From Oreohelix idahoensis (Eukaryota; Mollusca; Gastropoda; Stylommatophora; Oreohelicidae): a stretch of 64,000 nt of DNA. The stretch is taken from positions 186,001 to 250,000 of the forward strand of contig JAMPIV010018772.1 in the NCBI GenBank assembly GCA_024509875.1, given 5' to 3'. The position numbers and the translations under genes were made by a program. The notes beneath the pieces were generated by a model. It saw only the letters and a list, made by a program, of their open reading frames with translations, made no database searches and was not told where the DNA came from. This document shows, piece by piece, positions 1 through 10,521 of the stretch (within the stretch, counting starts at the first letter, position 1; each line of letters starts with the position of its first letter).

Positions 1-189
1 GTGATAGTGGAGAACCCTGGGGTAGTCCCGGGCAAATGCGCATTGGTTTTGATGTCCAAGTTCACAAGCGAAATGCAACTGATCTCTTCATTAAGGCAGC
101 TGCTATCCACCTTGTTATCCAAAGGTTTTCACCACATGCCATTATACAGTCTATTAGGGTTGCAAAGTCCACACTGTTATAAGCATCTT

Positions 190-801
190 CTAGTCAATTG
201 CGACAGCAACCGTTTCTTTTTTACCCTGGAATCCCTCATACACATCATACGCAAATGTTCCAGCGATACCCCATGTCGTTTTCATAGGCCTATAGCTACC
301 CAGGGTATCAGGAAGGATGTGTGCATTTTCGAGGTGGCTCATTACTTGTCTTGCAACTATCTTTTCAAGTAATTTACCATAGATATTCTGTAGTGTGATA
401 ATTCGATAGCTGCTGAGCAGTGTGGGGCCTTTGCCAGGTTTAGGAAGTGGACGAAGGTAATTGTATAGCCAGTCTTCCGGCACCTCAGCATTATGTATGC
501 TGGTATTGAAATCGCTCACCATATTTATAATGGCCATGTCATTGAGCTGTTTAATGTGATGGTATTGTACACCATCAGGACCCTGAGCAGTATTTCTGCT
601 GGTTTTTAATGTGTACACCATGTCCTCTTCAGAAATGAGATTGAAGTATATATGGCCCCTTAGGGCATTTTCTCGAACACTATCCTTTAATCTCAGAGGG
701 GCACTTTTGTCACCTTTATTCATTTGCTCCATATATCGATTGAATAATGCTCTTCCCTTCTCTTCATCCGTCTTCAGGCTTAGTCCTGTAAAGCTTTTCA
801 T
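190..801 (-). pseudogene. Reverse transcriptase fragment, LINE family A
   Basis: A 203-residue open stretch with the N-terminal part of a non-LTR reverse transcriptase: KTSRNTAQGPDGV, a degenerate YRPI motif (SYRIITLQ) and the EKIVARQVMSHLE segment. It runs into the start of the palm motif A region (KKETVAVAID) and then breaks before the catalytic aspartates. It is a fragment of the decayed LINE around it. The copy at 50839 resumes the same sequence (QETVAVSVDLEDAYN), which shows what follows in the family. Confidence 0.8.
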
Positions 802-1038
802 ATTAGGGATGAGTTAGCTTGCACTTTTCCTATTCATTCTTCGATGTAAAGACCATAATTTCTGTAGGATTTTTCCTGTGCCCTACTGCGTCACAAAGTC
901 CTCCCACACTTTATCCTTGGCCTCCCTTGCCAAGCTCTTGAATCTATTAACGGCTCTTTGCTTTTTCTCCATCTCTTCAACCTCTTCCTCATTCTTCTGT
1001 TTCGTGCTTTACCCATTTTTTTGTTGCTCTTTCTTTTT

Positions 1039-1874
1039 CTATCCATGCTTCCTCCACTGTCTTATTCCACCAAGGAGGTGGGTGAAAAGTGTTCTTGCTG
1101 TCTTTTGTTTGGCATTTTGACGCAATGTGTGTAAAGGGTTGTTACAGTCGAGTGGGCCTGTAGGATACTTGAAGGTCTGTTTAGGTTTCCTGTGTCTAGT
1201 GGTCCTACCCTTTGCAATGAGTATGACACAAGGTAGGTGATCACTTTCCTGTGCACCTAATACATCCCAACGTGTCATGGTAGTGGCAGCACTAGAGATG
1301 AATGCCAGATCTATGACACCATTTGTATCCCCCAGGTTTAGTTGCCAGTCTGGTTGGGTGTCCATCATTCAAGATGGTAAGGTTCATGTTAAGTAATGCC
1401 TGCCTCAAAGCTATACCCTTCCTATTTTCCGTAATGTTCCCCCACTCCGTGGATCTAGCATTGAAATCGCCAGCAATTAAACACCTTATATTAGAATCTT
1501 CAGACACCGCCAGAAAATTCCAATTACTCTCTGCTGTAAGATGGCCGACATGAGCATATAAATTGTAGATTTGCCACTCATGACTGCCTATATTCACAGT
1601 AATCCCCTGCAATTCCGAATCCTCACTAGTTTGGGAACTTGTATCCAGCCACGAATGAGGGAGCTCATGTTTTACATATATAGCTTGCCCTCGTCTACTT
1701 GTCCCACATTGGTTTGGAGTAACATATGTAGCCTGGGCAATTGATAACACTATTGGCTTTTAAATTTGTCTCCTGGATCATGAGGATATCGAAATTGTAG
1801 ATGACTGTTTGTATAATAGCTGCACGTTGATTGGCACCTCGACAATTCCAGTATCCTATACGCACATATTTCAT
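1039..1874 (-). pseudogene. Broken APE-type endonuclease of LINE family A
   Basis: Three overlapping minus-strand frames together cover an APE-type endonuclease. Frame 1874-1695 holds the first strand and the QET motif, 1750-1292 the GDFN motif with a following WG, and 1368-1039 the SDH motif. Each piece is in a different reading frame or ends at a stop, so at least two frameshifts have occurred. The domain would nick target DNA before reverse transcription in an active element. It is inactive here. Confidence 0.8.
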
Positions 1875-2094
1875 CGAGATGCAATCTACTTTTTTTCTGA
1901 ACCGTCTTTATCCTGCCGTTCTTTTTCTCTCTCTCCTCTCCCCTACCTCTCCTTCTGCATTTGTATGTCCTCATTTCATTTGCTGCAGGTCTCGACGACA
2001 GAGCACGATCTCCGTAGCTCCAGCGATGATTCTGGATAATGGTTTCCATTAGTGCTTCTCAAAGGCTGCCTAATTCACTGTTTTTATGGTTCCT

Positions 2095-3492
2095 TTAATA
2101 CTTAATGAGTACCACGGGCGCCTATTGGCGACAAGCTTTTGGCGTAAGTATAGCATCAGCATAAAATGTCATCACAGCAAGGGTCTAAATATAACGCATA
2201 TCAAGGGAAGTAACTCAATTTTATTGAGAAATGCTCAATGGCGGCGGGAAATTTTTTTCACGTGTTTTGATTAATCTTTAGGTGGAAATTTCTTTTAAAA
2301 TGTGTGAAACTAGTGAATATTGCAATGATTTGGATTCTGGCTCTCAGCTGACCTTTGAAAGTGACAACAGTTGGTCTAGTTTTGATGCAGGGCAGCCTGA
2401 AATTACTGAGACAGCAACAGCCCTAGTTCCAGCATTCGTGAAGCTGTCAGGTGTTGATAGCGATTTTCAGGGCCATAGTGAGAATAAGAGGCGTAGAAAA
2501 AGACCTGCTACTAGGAGGGGGTGTGGCAAAGAAGCAGCTGATTAGTTTCAGTGGTACTTGTATGGCTTTGATGACCCCTATGCGTGCGTTATGATTAGGG
2601 TTAGACTGTTACAGACAGTGGAAGATGGTTTCCTGTAATTTTGAAGAAAAAAAAACATAACATGAAGCATGGCCGATCATCTGTTTTTGCTAGGTCGGGA
2701 AACATGGTTGCTTGTACGTGGCATTATAGAATTTGTTCAGCACAGTCCACGCAAACAGTGTTACTGACAGCAGTATGAAGACAATTGACAGCGACCAAGA
2801 TGCATTGTTTGTAATTCTGCTGGACTGAGAGTCCAGATAACATTCTTTTGTATTGGATGTGAAAAACCACTCTGTGTTGTGCCCTGCTTTTCAATTTTTT
2901 ATAAGAGTGAGGACAATGCTGCCGCCAGGAAGGAAATAGGCCCCCAAGGCCAGAGAAAAAGCAACAATAATTGCATCTGTGACGATATTTTATGTTAGAC
3001 TATCACACCCAGCTAAAGCAAATTGATAAGTATGTATTTTAAAAAATTCTTTTTGCATGAAATCATGAAGGAACCGCATGAATATGTATATTTTGCCCAT
3101 TTTGTGTCCATTTCAAATAGCTTTTTAACCCCAATATCATTTTAAGAGCATATTATATTTGCTTTTTTTTAGAATGAATGTACAATAATATTATATCTTG
3201 GAAAGTCTTATGACTTTTGAGTTGATTGTAATATTTTTTATACATTTTTCAATAGTGCATGCCAATATTTGTCTATTGCCTCATAAATATTCAAAATGGC
3301 TGCCATGATCACATGACCTGAACACAAAACTAGGTCACCACGCGACACCTTATCCAATTCATGTCAATCTGTTGACTCATTCGGTTTCAGTGATTTTTTT
3401 AATTTCATCACCCCAAATGGGAATTTTTTTCTAAAAACCCTTGGTACTTGAAGGTAATTGCTACTGAGAAGACTTGGTACTCAAAGTGTTAA
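2095..3492 (+). mobile_element. Internally deleted piggyBac-like element
   Basis: Both ends carry TTAA (2095-2098 and 3489-3492), the target site that piggyBac duplicates. Just inside, the ends match as inverted repeats: TTAA-TACTTAATGAGTACCA on the left and, reversed, TTAA-CACTTTGAGTACCA on the right. A second inner copy of the TTGGTACT motif lies near the right end. At 1.4 kb it is shorter than a full element. Inside are an acidic N-terminal frame (2300-2545), a KHGRSSVFARSGNMVACTWH-type stretch near 2665-2730 typical of late piggyBac transposase, and a cysteine-rich tail near 2810-2900 (CIGCEKPLCVVPC). The catalytic core is missing. Confidence 0.7.
2300..2545 (+). pseudogene. N-terminal fragment of piggyBac-like transposase
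   Basis: An 81-residue frame that begins MCETSEYCNDLDSG, is rich in acidic and serine residues and ends with a basic run (KRRRKRPATRRG). This fits the disordered N-terminus of a piggyBac transposase. It lies just inside the left inverted repeat of the element at 2095-3492. The catalytic DDD domain that should follow is deleted, so it cannot encode an active enzyme. Confidence 0.5.
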
Positions 3493-3519
3493 ACTGTTAT
3501 GACAGATAAGGAATATGTG

Positions 3520-3721
3520 ACAAACTTTAAGTCTCTAGCATAATCATCGTTTTCCACAATAGTTACAGCAGTAGTTTTTAGTGATTCTGCATCAGCTTTG
3601 AAGTTGTTTTGAAATTTTCTACAAACTTTAAGTCTCTAGCATAATCATCGTTTTCCACAATAGTTACAGCAGTAGTTTTTAGTGATTCTGCATCAGCTTT
3701 GAAGTTGTTTTGAAATTTTCT
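3520..3721. repeat. Perfect 101-bp tandem duplication
   Basis: Bases 3520-3620 are repeated exactly at 3621-3721 (both begin ACAAACTTTAAGTCTC and end GAAATTTTCT). The unit resembles 36370-36520, which is LINE family B RNase H sequence on the minus strand, so the duplication lies inside an old LINE fragment. No difference between the two copies is visible, so it is recent, or else an assembly artefact. Confidence 0.9.
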
Positions 3722-3829
3722 AACGCCCAGTAAGATACACATTTTTTTGTCCATTCTTTAACTTTGTGTATATGCCCTCACTGCTATTTTTGTTGAATTT
3801 GAGCAAGCTAAAAGGCATTAAGGATTAAC

Positions 3830-4530
3830 TACCAGCAAATCATCATCAGCCTTGGCACAGAGTGTAGAACTTGAGACAATGGAAAAGCAGAACTGGAAAT
3901 TAATCAACCGATACATGATCATGTTGGGGATAATGATGCCATTATGTATACAGATGGGTCTGTGATCCGTGGTGAGAAATCAGGTTGGGGCTTCTCTGCT
4001 AGGATACAGGGCAGAATTGTCGCCGAACATAGCAGGGCTTACAAGATAACTTCTAGCATGAGAATGAAGGTCAAGGCTGTTACTGCAGCCTTAAGGTGGA
4101 TAACTGAAACTTCATTAACAAAGGCAGTCGTGTCAGACTCTTCGAAGCTTCGAGTCTACAAGAGCTGGCGTGGATCTACTGTCCTGGTCATGCAGGTGTA
4201 TGTGGTAATGAGAGAGCTGACAGACCAGCATCAAGAGCACCCATAGTGGGGACACTGGATTTGGATAAGGGAGAGATACTGAGAACAATTAATGATCACC
4301 TGTTAGAGAATGACACTGCAATAGATGAATCATCAAGGTTAAGACTGTTGGAATTTGGCAGAAATGAACATATGAGAGGATGCATATGTCGTGTATACAA
4401 CTGGCGAGCTACAGGAACAGTTAACATTCACACTCTTCGACATATACTGAGGGAGACTGAGCATCTATGGGTTTGCCCAGAGTGCAATGATGTCGATTCT
4501 GTTCAACAATAACAATAAGCACTTTTCTTT
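3830..4530 (+). mobile_element. 3-prime end of LINE family A with RNase H remnant
   Basis: The RNase H domain starts at MYTDGSVIRGEKSGWG (3944) and runs to 4246. A second frame (4246-4512) carries the C-terminal zinc-knuckle region (CICRVYNWRATGT, then HLWVCPECNDVDS). The element ends in a CAATAA-type tail (near 4508-4517). The RNase H frame breaks after ALRWITETSL, so it is inactive. The same 3-prime end occurs at 8595-8830 and 51540-51890, which fixes the family boundary and tail. Confidence 0.8.
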
Positions 4531-5160
4531 TGAATGTTGTAAGTGCGCAACTTATTATCCTTTTCCTGGCTATCCTCATATTTCATCACTGTGAGCCCTG
4601 GTATAAAAGGTAAACACTGCAGGTTAGTTCAACCACATTCTAACTAGATGGCCCAACTATTTCTACTTCGCTATTTCTGAAAAAAGTGAAAATATTCTTG
4701 CAAACAAACTGCATTCTAAACTTTAACAGTGAATGCTAAACATCAGCTCTTACACCAAGTCTTAATGAATACATACCCAGGTCTTCTGTAATCAGATGTA
4801 TATCCACTACCCTTTTTGGTCTTGCTTGGCTGTAAGTGAATTACAAAACCCATTCAAATATTAGATAACATTCAGTGGCATGGTGGACAGCAACACAAAA
4901 GAATCTCAAGCCAATCTACATTTTTTTTTTTTTGTACTAAGAAGAATGAGGTTCACCGAATTCATGAATCCTGGCTACTTATAGCTTGACTTTAAGGTGT
5001 TTGTTATGATATTATCATCATTTCCCATTTTGCCTGTTAGGGAGCATGCAGCCATAATTCAGCTGAATTCTGGGCAGGAAGCCTGCACTAAACATTCATG
5101 TGCTCTTGAAGCAGTGGTTTCTGTAGCAACCTGTATATGATATGATTAATTTCTATAACT
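4531..5160. other. No gene recognised
   Basis: AT-rich sequence with short homopolymers, including a T12 run at 4920. No exon, repeat end or structural element is supported on either strand. Confidence 0.5.
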
Positions 5161-5174
5161 TCTGAATCAAACTT

Positions 5175-5483
5175 GGGACCAAAAGATGCAGCAATAGAGA
5201 ATGCAGTCAGCGACCCATAGCTTGACTGCTTGCATCAGGGTCAGCGAACCAGAGCTGACCAAGACCGTACTCCACCTCCACGTGGTGGTCCTGGAAACAG
5301 TCTGCAGCAGTGCAGTCTGGCTGAGCGTGTACGGATCGCAGAGGGAAGGCAAACCCGGTCCCAAAAAATGCCGTGCTGAAGTCGGATGTGTCGACCGAAA
5401 GGTGCAGATATCACAGCTACGGCGTAAACAGACACAACGCAACCACCGTCCTTTTCAGGCCGAACGAGGAAGAAGAAGAAGAA
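5175..5483 (+). mobile_element. SINE-like insertion S1 with (GAA)n tail and 11-bp target duplication
   Basis: The insertion is flanked by an 11-bp direct repeat GAATCAAACTT (5164-5174 and 5484-5494). It ends in GAAGAAGAAGAAG. Its last ~200 bp match a second insertion at 58325-58524 at high identity (shared blocks such as GTCCCAAAAAATGCCGTGC and GCGTAAACAGACACAACGC). It has no coding capacity. A clear tRNA-type promoter was not found. The simple tail and target duplication show it moved by retrotransposition. Confidence 0.75.
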
Positions 5484-5639
5484 GAATCAAACTTTATCAC
5501 TTCCTCCAGAAGTAAGTGACTGTAGGGTATACAGCTTCAATTTATTAATACTATTAGCAAATGTACAATGTTCAAAAGCGAAGAGAATATTTTACAATGG
5601 TAAATGTCACTATGTGTAGTCTCTGGTGGTGTCTCAAAA

Positions 5640-5840
5640 GAAATATTTGAGATTACCATGCCCTCCAGCATGATGTACAGGTCAACTAATATGAGATTGT
5701 GCAAAGGGCTGGCAACCTCATCATGTAAAACATTGCCACAGAAACTACTGCAGCAACAGCATGTGCAGGCTTCCTACAAGTAGGACCAGCTACAGTGATG
5801 GCTACACACTCCATAAGATGCACAAGGCAAAATGATGATA
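5640..5840 (+). repeat. Short interspersed repeat R, copy 1
   Basis: Shares with seven other places in this window the core ACTAATATGAG...GCTGGCAACCTCATCATGTA, then TGCAGGCTTCCTACAAG and CAGCTACAGTGATGGCT. The copies are 10-25% diverged. The family has no coding frame and no obvious tRNA boxes, so it is probably an old SINE or a non-autonomous element. Confidence 0.65.
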
Positions 5841-5864
5841 AAGTATCACTATCTGGCCTACCCA

Positions 5865-6015
5865 GCTGTAAATGTTAAGGAAGGCAAAGGCAATAGAGGA
5901 AGGGAACAGTTCACCCCACCTCATAAAGCAGACACTTACTATACTGAAGTCTCTAACACTTCACTACCCTATGGCAATCTACCATGGGACTACATTTTAA
6001 GTCGAGGAAGTTGAG
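5865..6015 (+). repeat. 3-prime part of SINE family S2
   Basis: Matches 46800-46905 and the reverse strand of 28262-28345: CACCCCACCTCATAAAGC, then TACTGAAGTCTCTAACACTTC and TATGGCAATCTACCATGGGA. The 46.7 kb copy has a tRNA-like head, so this is the body of a tRNA-derived SINE that has lost its head. Confidence 0.6.
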
Positions 6016-6061
6016 GGGGACTGCGGTAAGACAATGGATGGGTGTGGAAAAAAAAAATCGA

Positions 6062-6126
6062 AAAAAAGGTGATTCGTCCCTTTTCCTGCTTTGTCTTTTG
6101 TCCTCGTAAGACGAATCACCTTTTTT
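6062..6126. repeat. Perfect inverted repeat with 17-bp arms
   Basis: Arms AAAAAAGGTGATTCGTC (6062-6078) and its exact reverse complement (6110-6126) enclose a 31-nt pyrimidine-rich loop. Transcribed from either strand it would fold into a stable hairpin, with a T-run after the right arm in the plus sense. No coding or promoter context is visible. Confidence 0.8.
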
Positions 6127-6129
6127 CAA

Positions 6130-6690
6130 CTACATTTTAAGTAATGCAGATAACAATATGTACAGGACTATTTACCAATGTGTTTAGAAACCGCGTAGTT
6201 CGTAATACACACAAACATGCACATGTTTTCACTAGTAACACCTAACAGCTTATTTGTCTTACACTGTTCAAACACAAAACAAAGCACATAGAATGGACAA
6301 CAGAAAATGGAAAATAACAAAAGGAAACAGAAAACAGAACTGCCTGCAATATCTCTGGTAGAAATTACTTTATTACGGTCTTATTTTACTCATTTTTGGT
6401 CATTTACCACAGAATGTTATGTCTAATATTTGAGATCTCTCTCTCTATTTTTGGGGCCTTGAACTGACTACTTTATTTTTTATCTTGCCTCATACCACAT
6501 GGTCAGTTTATCAATGTATCTCTCTGTTGGTCATATTCTTCTTGAGTTGCCTTTTCCGGTTGTTACCAGGTGCTCTAATTTTTTCACTACTATGACAGAT
6601 TGAAAGCTCAAGCAAAATTTCTACACATATTTTATAGGATCTTTATATTTTCTTTCTTCGGTTAAGCTTTTTCGCATCTTCTTCTTCATA
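6130..6690. other. No gene recognised
   Basis: AT-rich sequence without a supported exon or repeat boundary; it runs up to LINE family B sequence at 6696. Confidence 0.5.
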
Positions 6691-6695
6691 CGCCT

Positions 6696-6986
6696 TCAGA
6701 TGTCAACTTGAATATGTTCAAATAAAGCAGTGGTCAGTGTGAGGATGTTGACATCTCCAAAGAGTTTTTCAAGGAGTAGTAATGGTGATGGCCATATGCG
6801 CTTTTTCTGTTCCTCATATGTTGGGCACCTTTGTAGCAGATGTTCAACAGTCATTTTATCGGTGCTGCAGTCATACTCATCAGTAGTTCCTATCTTTAAC
6901 TTGTTGAATAGATGGTATACCAATCTGTTGTGACCTGTGTGAAGTCTGAAGATTATCACTTGTTCACTTCTGCTGAGCTGAAACAA
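6696..6986 (-). pseudogene. C-terminal fragment of LINE family B
   Basis: The 96-residue frame carries the tail that follows RNase H in I-like LINEs: VIIFRLHTGHNRLVYHLF, a cysteine cluster and VEHLLQRCPTYEEQKKRIWP. The same tail occurs at 10270-10500 and 35890-36170, and a more distant version ends ORF2 of the 15-20 kb element (ITIFRLRTGHNKLN, AEHVLQDCPLYDQLR). It is a 5-prime-truncated, dead copy. Confidence 0.8.
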
Positions 6987-6989
6987 ATC

Positions 6990-7495
6990 ATCCTTGTCAA
7001 GGAAGAATTCTGAGTGTGTTAGTTAAATTATTGTCTGTACTTAATTTTGTCGATTAACTGATGGCTTCCATTTTTTTTTTTTCTTTCTGGACTTCCTTGT
7101 TTTATTTTCTGACCAATCAGGGTTTCCTTTATGCCCTTATTTACACGTCAGTTACCTCTAATTTCTCTAATTTTCTTTGCCTCTTCTATGTTCATTATCC
7201 AGGTCTCACTTGCATGGTAATCATGAAAAGAAATACAACTAATCAAAACATGTACATTATGATGTCTTAGGTAACATTTATAGCCCCATTTGATTCAATA
7301 ACTCCCAAGCCACTGAAAACAAATACTATGAATAAATACTCACATTTATTAAAGTCTGGAAACTGTGGAAATGAAACAAAGGTAAGAAGTCTTGTATGCA
7401 TAAAAATAATTCATTAACAGTGTAGAAACACATTAGTAATGTAAGAAATGACACAATTAATTAACTGAATAAATAAGACACAGTTACATTAAGAG
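6990..7495. other. No gene recognised
   Basis: AT-rich sequence between two LINE fragments; nothing supported on either strand. Confidence 0.5.
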
Positions 7496-7499
7496 CAAC

Positions 7500-8085
7500 C
7501 CTGAGCCCAAATCAGTAAGGAATCAGCAACTGGAACAGACAGACACCTTCACATACATAGAATGCATAGTAACACCAGACGGTGGAGCAAGCAAAGACAT
7601 CAACAACAGAATGAACAAAGCAAGAACAGCCTTTTTTTGTCTAAACATCATCTGGAAGTCCTCTCAGTACAGCACAAGCACAAAATTAAGATTATATCAG
7701 AGCTGTGTGCTTTCTGTGCTCCTCTATGGTGCGGAATGCTGCAGAGTTACAGACAACCAACCAAGATCTGCTTACTCAGAGCAAGGAAGAGGACATGCAT
7801 ACCATCACAGCTGGCAGACGCCGGAGCTGGGTTGGCCATGTCCTCAGAACAGACCCCGATGCCATCACAAGAACAGCTATGCTATGGACCCCTGAAGGAA
7901 AACGAAAGAGAGGCCGACCAAAAACAACTTGGCGAAGGACTGTGGAGGCTGAGATCCAAAGAATGAACCAGAGTTGGGGCACTGTACGAAAGATGGCCAC
8001 CGACCGAGCAAAGTGGAATCAATTTGTTGTTGCCCTACAAGATGCCACCAGGCGTGATGGCCACTGACTGCTTTGATGGTCGGCA
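7500..8085 (+). pseudogene. C-terminal fragment of an RTE-type LINE reverse transcriptase
   Basis: Frames at 7611 and 7705 carry the thumb and C-terminal signature of RTE-type LINEs: KLRLYQSCVLSVLLYGAECC, then RRSWVGHVLRTDPDAITRTA, WTPEGKRKRGRPKTTWRRTV and a short tail ending at a stop at 8067. A frameshift near 7750-7800 separates the two halves. The palm and endonuclease are absent (5-prime truncation). Confidence 0.85.
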
Positions 8086-8180
8086 GCTAAGGATCAAAGA
8101 AGACATTAACAGCAAACAAAATGTGTAGTACTATTACCTAATGAATTAAGACACAGTTATTTCAACTCCTAAAACATGAT

Positions 8181-8267
8181 TGCTTAAAAATACCAAGACA
8201 AATGATTAATATATAACTAACAAAGTACACCTACGTCACGTTTTAAGTTTTATTTAGATATTTTAGG
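8181..8267. repeat. Direct repeat, left copy (87 bp)
   Basis: This 87-bp stretch, beginning TGCTTAAAAATACCAAGACAA, recurs at 9386-9472 with about five mismatches. The two copies bracket two LINE 3-prime fragments. The origin is unclear: a partial segmental duplication, or ends of a larger degenerate repeat. Confidence 0.8.
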
Positions 8268-8594
8268 GGCCGAAACACTTGATCGACTACTTCTGGTGAT
8301 CAGATTGCCGCCTGTTGTATTGCTCAGAATAGAGTTTCCTATCATCATCTTATCTGAGACATACAATGGCTTTAGCAATTAAAGACAAAGTGTTGTACTT
8401 TACTTTTTCCTTCCACTACTGCCATGAAGCAAAATGTGGACCTTTAGAGAATGCAGTGATGTAGTAAGTAAATAACTAATAAATGCAGTTACTTCAGTAA
8501 ATGAAGCTGGCACTCAATTACTTAATGAACTAAAGAATTAAGGTATATAATTATTTCAGTATATAAAACAGTGCATGATACATGGTTATTTATA

Positions 8595-8830
8595 GTATAA
8601 TGACACTGCAATGGATGAATCAACAAGGGTGAGACTGTTGGAGTTTGGCATCAAACGTAGGACTAGCAGAAATGGACAAGAGAGAGGATGCATCTGTCGT
8701 ATGTACAACCAGCGTGCTACAGGTACAATTAGCATTCATACTCTTCTACATTTGCTGAGGGATTCTGAGCACCTATGGGTTTGCATGGAGTGCAGTAAGG
8801 TCGATTCTGATTAGCAATAACAATATTTAT
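8595..8830 (+). mobile_element. 3-prime tail of LINE family A
   Basis: The frame 8611-8814 encodes MDESTRVRLLEFG, then GCICRMYNQRATGTISIHTL and HLWVCMECSKVDSD. It is homologous to 4300-4512 and ends with the same CAATAA-type tail (8814-8825). Severely 5-prime truncated. Confidence 0.8.
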
Positions 8831-8924
8831 AGTAACCAAAGATGCATGATAAATGAAATAAAAAAAAAGCAAATAAAGAAAAATGATCACTTGTAAATAA
8901 CAAGGACTGAAAGTTCACCAATGT

Positions 8925-9215
8925 GGAAGTGATGATAAGAACCAGACAAGTGCCAGTGGAACGAGAGATGAGAATAAAGTGGTGGCAATGAATTGGACAC
9001 AAATGAGGAAATCCAATGACAGCATTTGAAGGCAGTCCTTGCTCTGGAATCCCCAGGTTAAGAAATGTAGAGGTAGATGAAAAACATGGAGAAAGGGAAC
9101 TGGAGGCAGAAATGAAATGGATGAAGAAATGTTAAAACAAGGGACAGGAGGGTGGTTTGACATTGTTGTAGACCTATGCTCCCTCTGGAGCTGAAGGGAA
9201 ATGGTGATTACTTAA
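8925..9215 (+). mobile_element. C-terminal fragment of an RTE-type LINE (family C)
   Basis: Contains the block ACCAGACAAGTGCCAGTGGA and the downstream region that translates, with frameshifts, to the GKRKRGRP-type C-terminus of RTE LINEs. The same block recurs at 37305-37385 (+) and, reversed, at 29210-29520, 31110-31350 and 52245-52400. No intact frame remains. Confidence 0.6.
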
Positions 9216-9385
9216 ATAGATAACTATCCAGATATGTCTTTTTTACTTCAGTGACTGAAGAAGCATGACACACAATGACTTCAGCAACTTAAGAGTTATG
9301 ATAAATAATTATTTCAGTAACTAAAAAATGTGATGTAAATGATTACTTCAGAAACTAAAAAAACTAAAGACAAAATGAACATGTT

Positions 9386-9472
9386 TGCTTAAAAATACCA
9401 AGACAAGTGATTAATATATAACTAACAAAGTACACCCACATCATGTTTTAAATTTTATTTAGATATTTTAGG
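9386..9472. repeat. Direct repeat, right copy (87 bp)
   Basis: Partner of 8181-8267, about 94% identical. Both end in TATTTAGATATTTTAGG. Confidence 0.8.
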
Positions 9473-9479
9473 AACAATG

Positions 9480-10265
9480 CAACTGTTTAATTAATACCAA
9501 AACCCAATTTAAACTCGCAAATTTTAAGGCTAATGTGGTGAAACTTTTCATATGCTGATCAGGTGGCAGCACCGTTGTGTATGATGAGGGCAAGTTACCA
9601 CACAGTTAAACAGTGACAGTTTTCACACAGCTTGCACTTAACGCCCTTTACAGCTTAATTAAGCGGCATCTTTGTTTTCATCCATGTATATATTCCAGTA
9701 GCCTCCCCCCCAACCCTACACCATCTTGCGAAAGCAAGTTGTTAGTCATCAATATAAGCATTAGCATTCAAATTTAAAAAAGAGATTTCAAATAAACAAT
9801 GTTTATTTTAGACTGTTGTTTATTTTATTACATAGACATATGTACTTACTCCCTGTCTAACTTGTACCATTTACATAAATTCTTATGATAAAATTAGTTA
9901 ATCTGTGCAACTTTGAGACGTCCTACTTTTCAAGAACATAACTCTTGTGTAAAACAAGAAGTGAGTGTGTATTCATGCTTTAAAAACACTCCTTTCACTC
10001 TCTCATTCTCACACTCATCTCTCTATTCACAACTCTATGGACATATACATAACATATTTCTGAATGCACTAACTAAACACAAAACATCAAAGTTAAAAGT
10101 GGTAAATATAGGCCACTTACAAGAGAATTATGAAATTAATGATGCCCCATATGAACTCTGGGATAAATGACAGACGCCATGGAGATCGTGACTCCAAGAC
10201 TTCACCTATGTGAAAAGAAAACCCACAAAAATGATGAGTGAAGTACACACATAGACAAACATTTT
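9480..10265. other. No gene recognised
   Basis: AT-rich sequence. An 85-codon frame at 9913-10170 has no family signature and looks like chance. Confidence 0.4.
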
Positions 10266-10269
10266 TTAA

Positions 10270-10500
10270 TAATTATAAAAATCATCTTCTTCATACATTT
10301 TCAGATGTCAACCTGAATAAATTTAAAGAAAGCAGTGGTCAATCTGAGATTGTTGGCATCTCCATAAAGTTTGTCCAGGAGTGGTACTGGTGATGGCCAT
10401 ATGTGCTTTCTCTGTTGTTCATATGCTTGGGCACTTTTGCAGCACATGTCCAGTGACAAAGCTGACACATCAACAGTCACTTGGGCAACATTGTGGCATG
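10270..10500 (-). pseudogene. C-terminal fragment of LINE family B
   Basis: Translates in pieces to YEQQRKHIWPSPVPLLDKLY, followed by TTAFFKFIQVDI and a stop, closely matching the end of the 6696-6986 copy (YEEQKKRIWPSPLLLLEKLF, FEHIQVDI). Frameshifted and truncated. Confidence 0.7.
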
Positions 10501-10521
10501 TCTACTATTCTATGATTCTAC

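Larger units (their letters stand above)
1..2060 (-). mobile_element. Decayed LINE copy (family A): endonuclease and reverse transcriptase remnants
   Basis: Minus-strand pieces of one non-LTR retrotransposon lie in the expected order. At 1874-1695 a short frame opens with the endonuclease start (GYWNCRG, then MIQET). At 1750-1292 the frame continues with IAGDFNARSTEWG, and at 1368-1039 it ends with the SDHLP motif. At 801-190 lies the N-terminal reverse transcriptase (GPDGVQYHHIKQL, SYRIITLQ in place of the usual YRPI). Several frameshifts and stops separate these pieces, so the copy is dead. The same family recurs at 3830-4530, 8595-8830 and 50822-51890. The left end is cut by the window. 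The family has an RNase H domain in its other copies, which places it in the I-like group. Confidence 0.85.

Noticed and set aside
1..372. Plus-strand open frame of 123 codons
   Set aside because: It is the antisense of the LINE reverse transcriptase on the minus strand.
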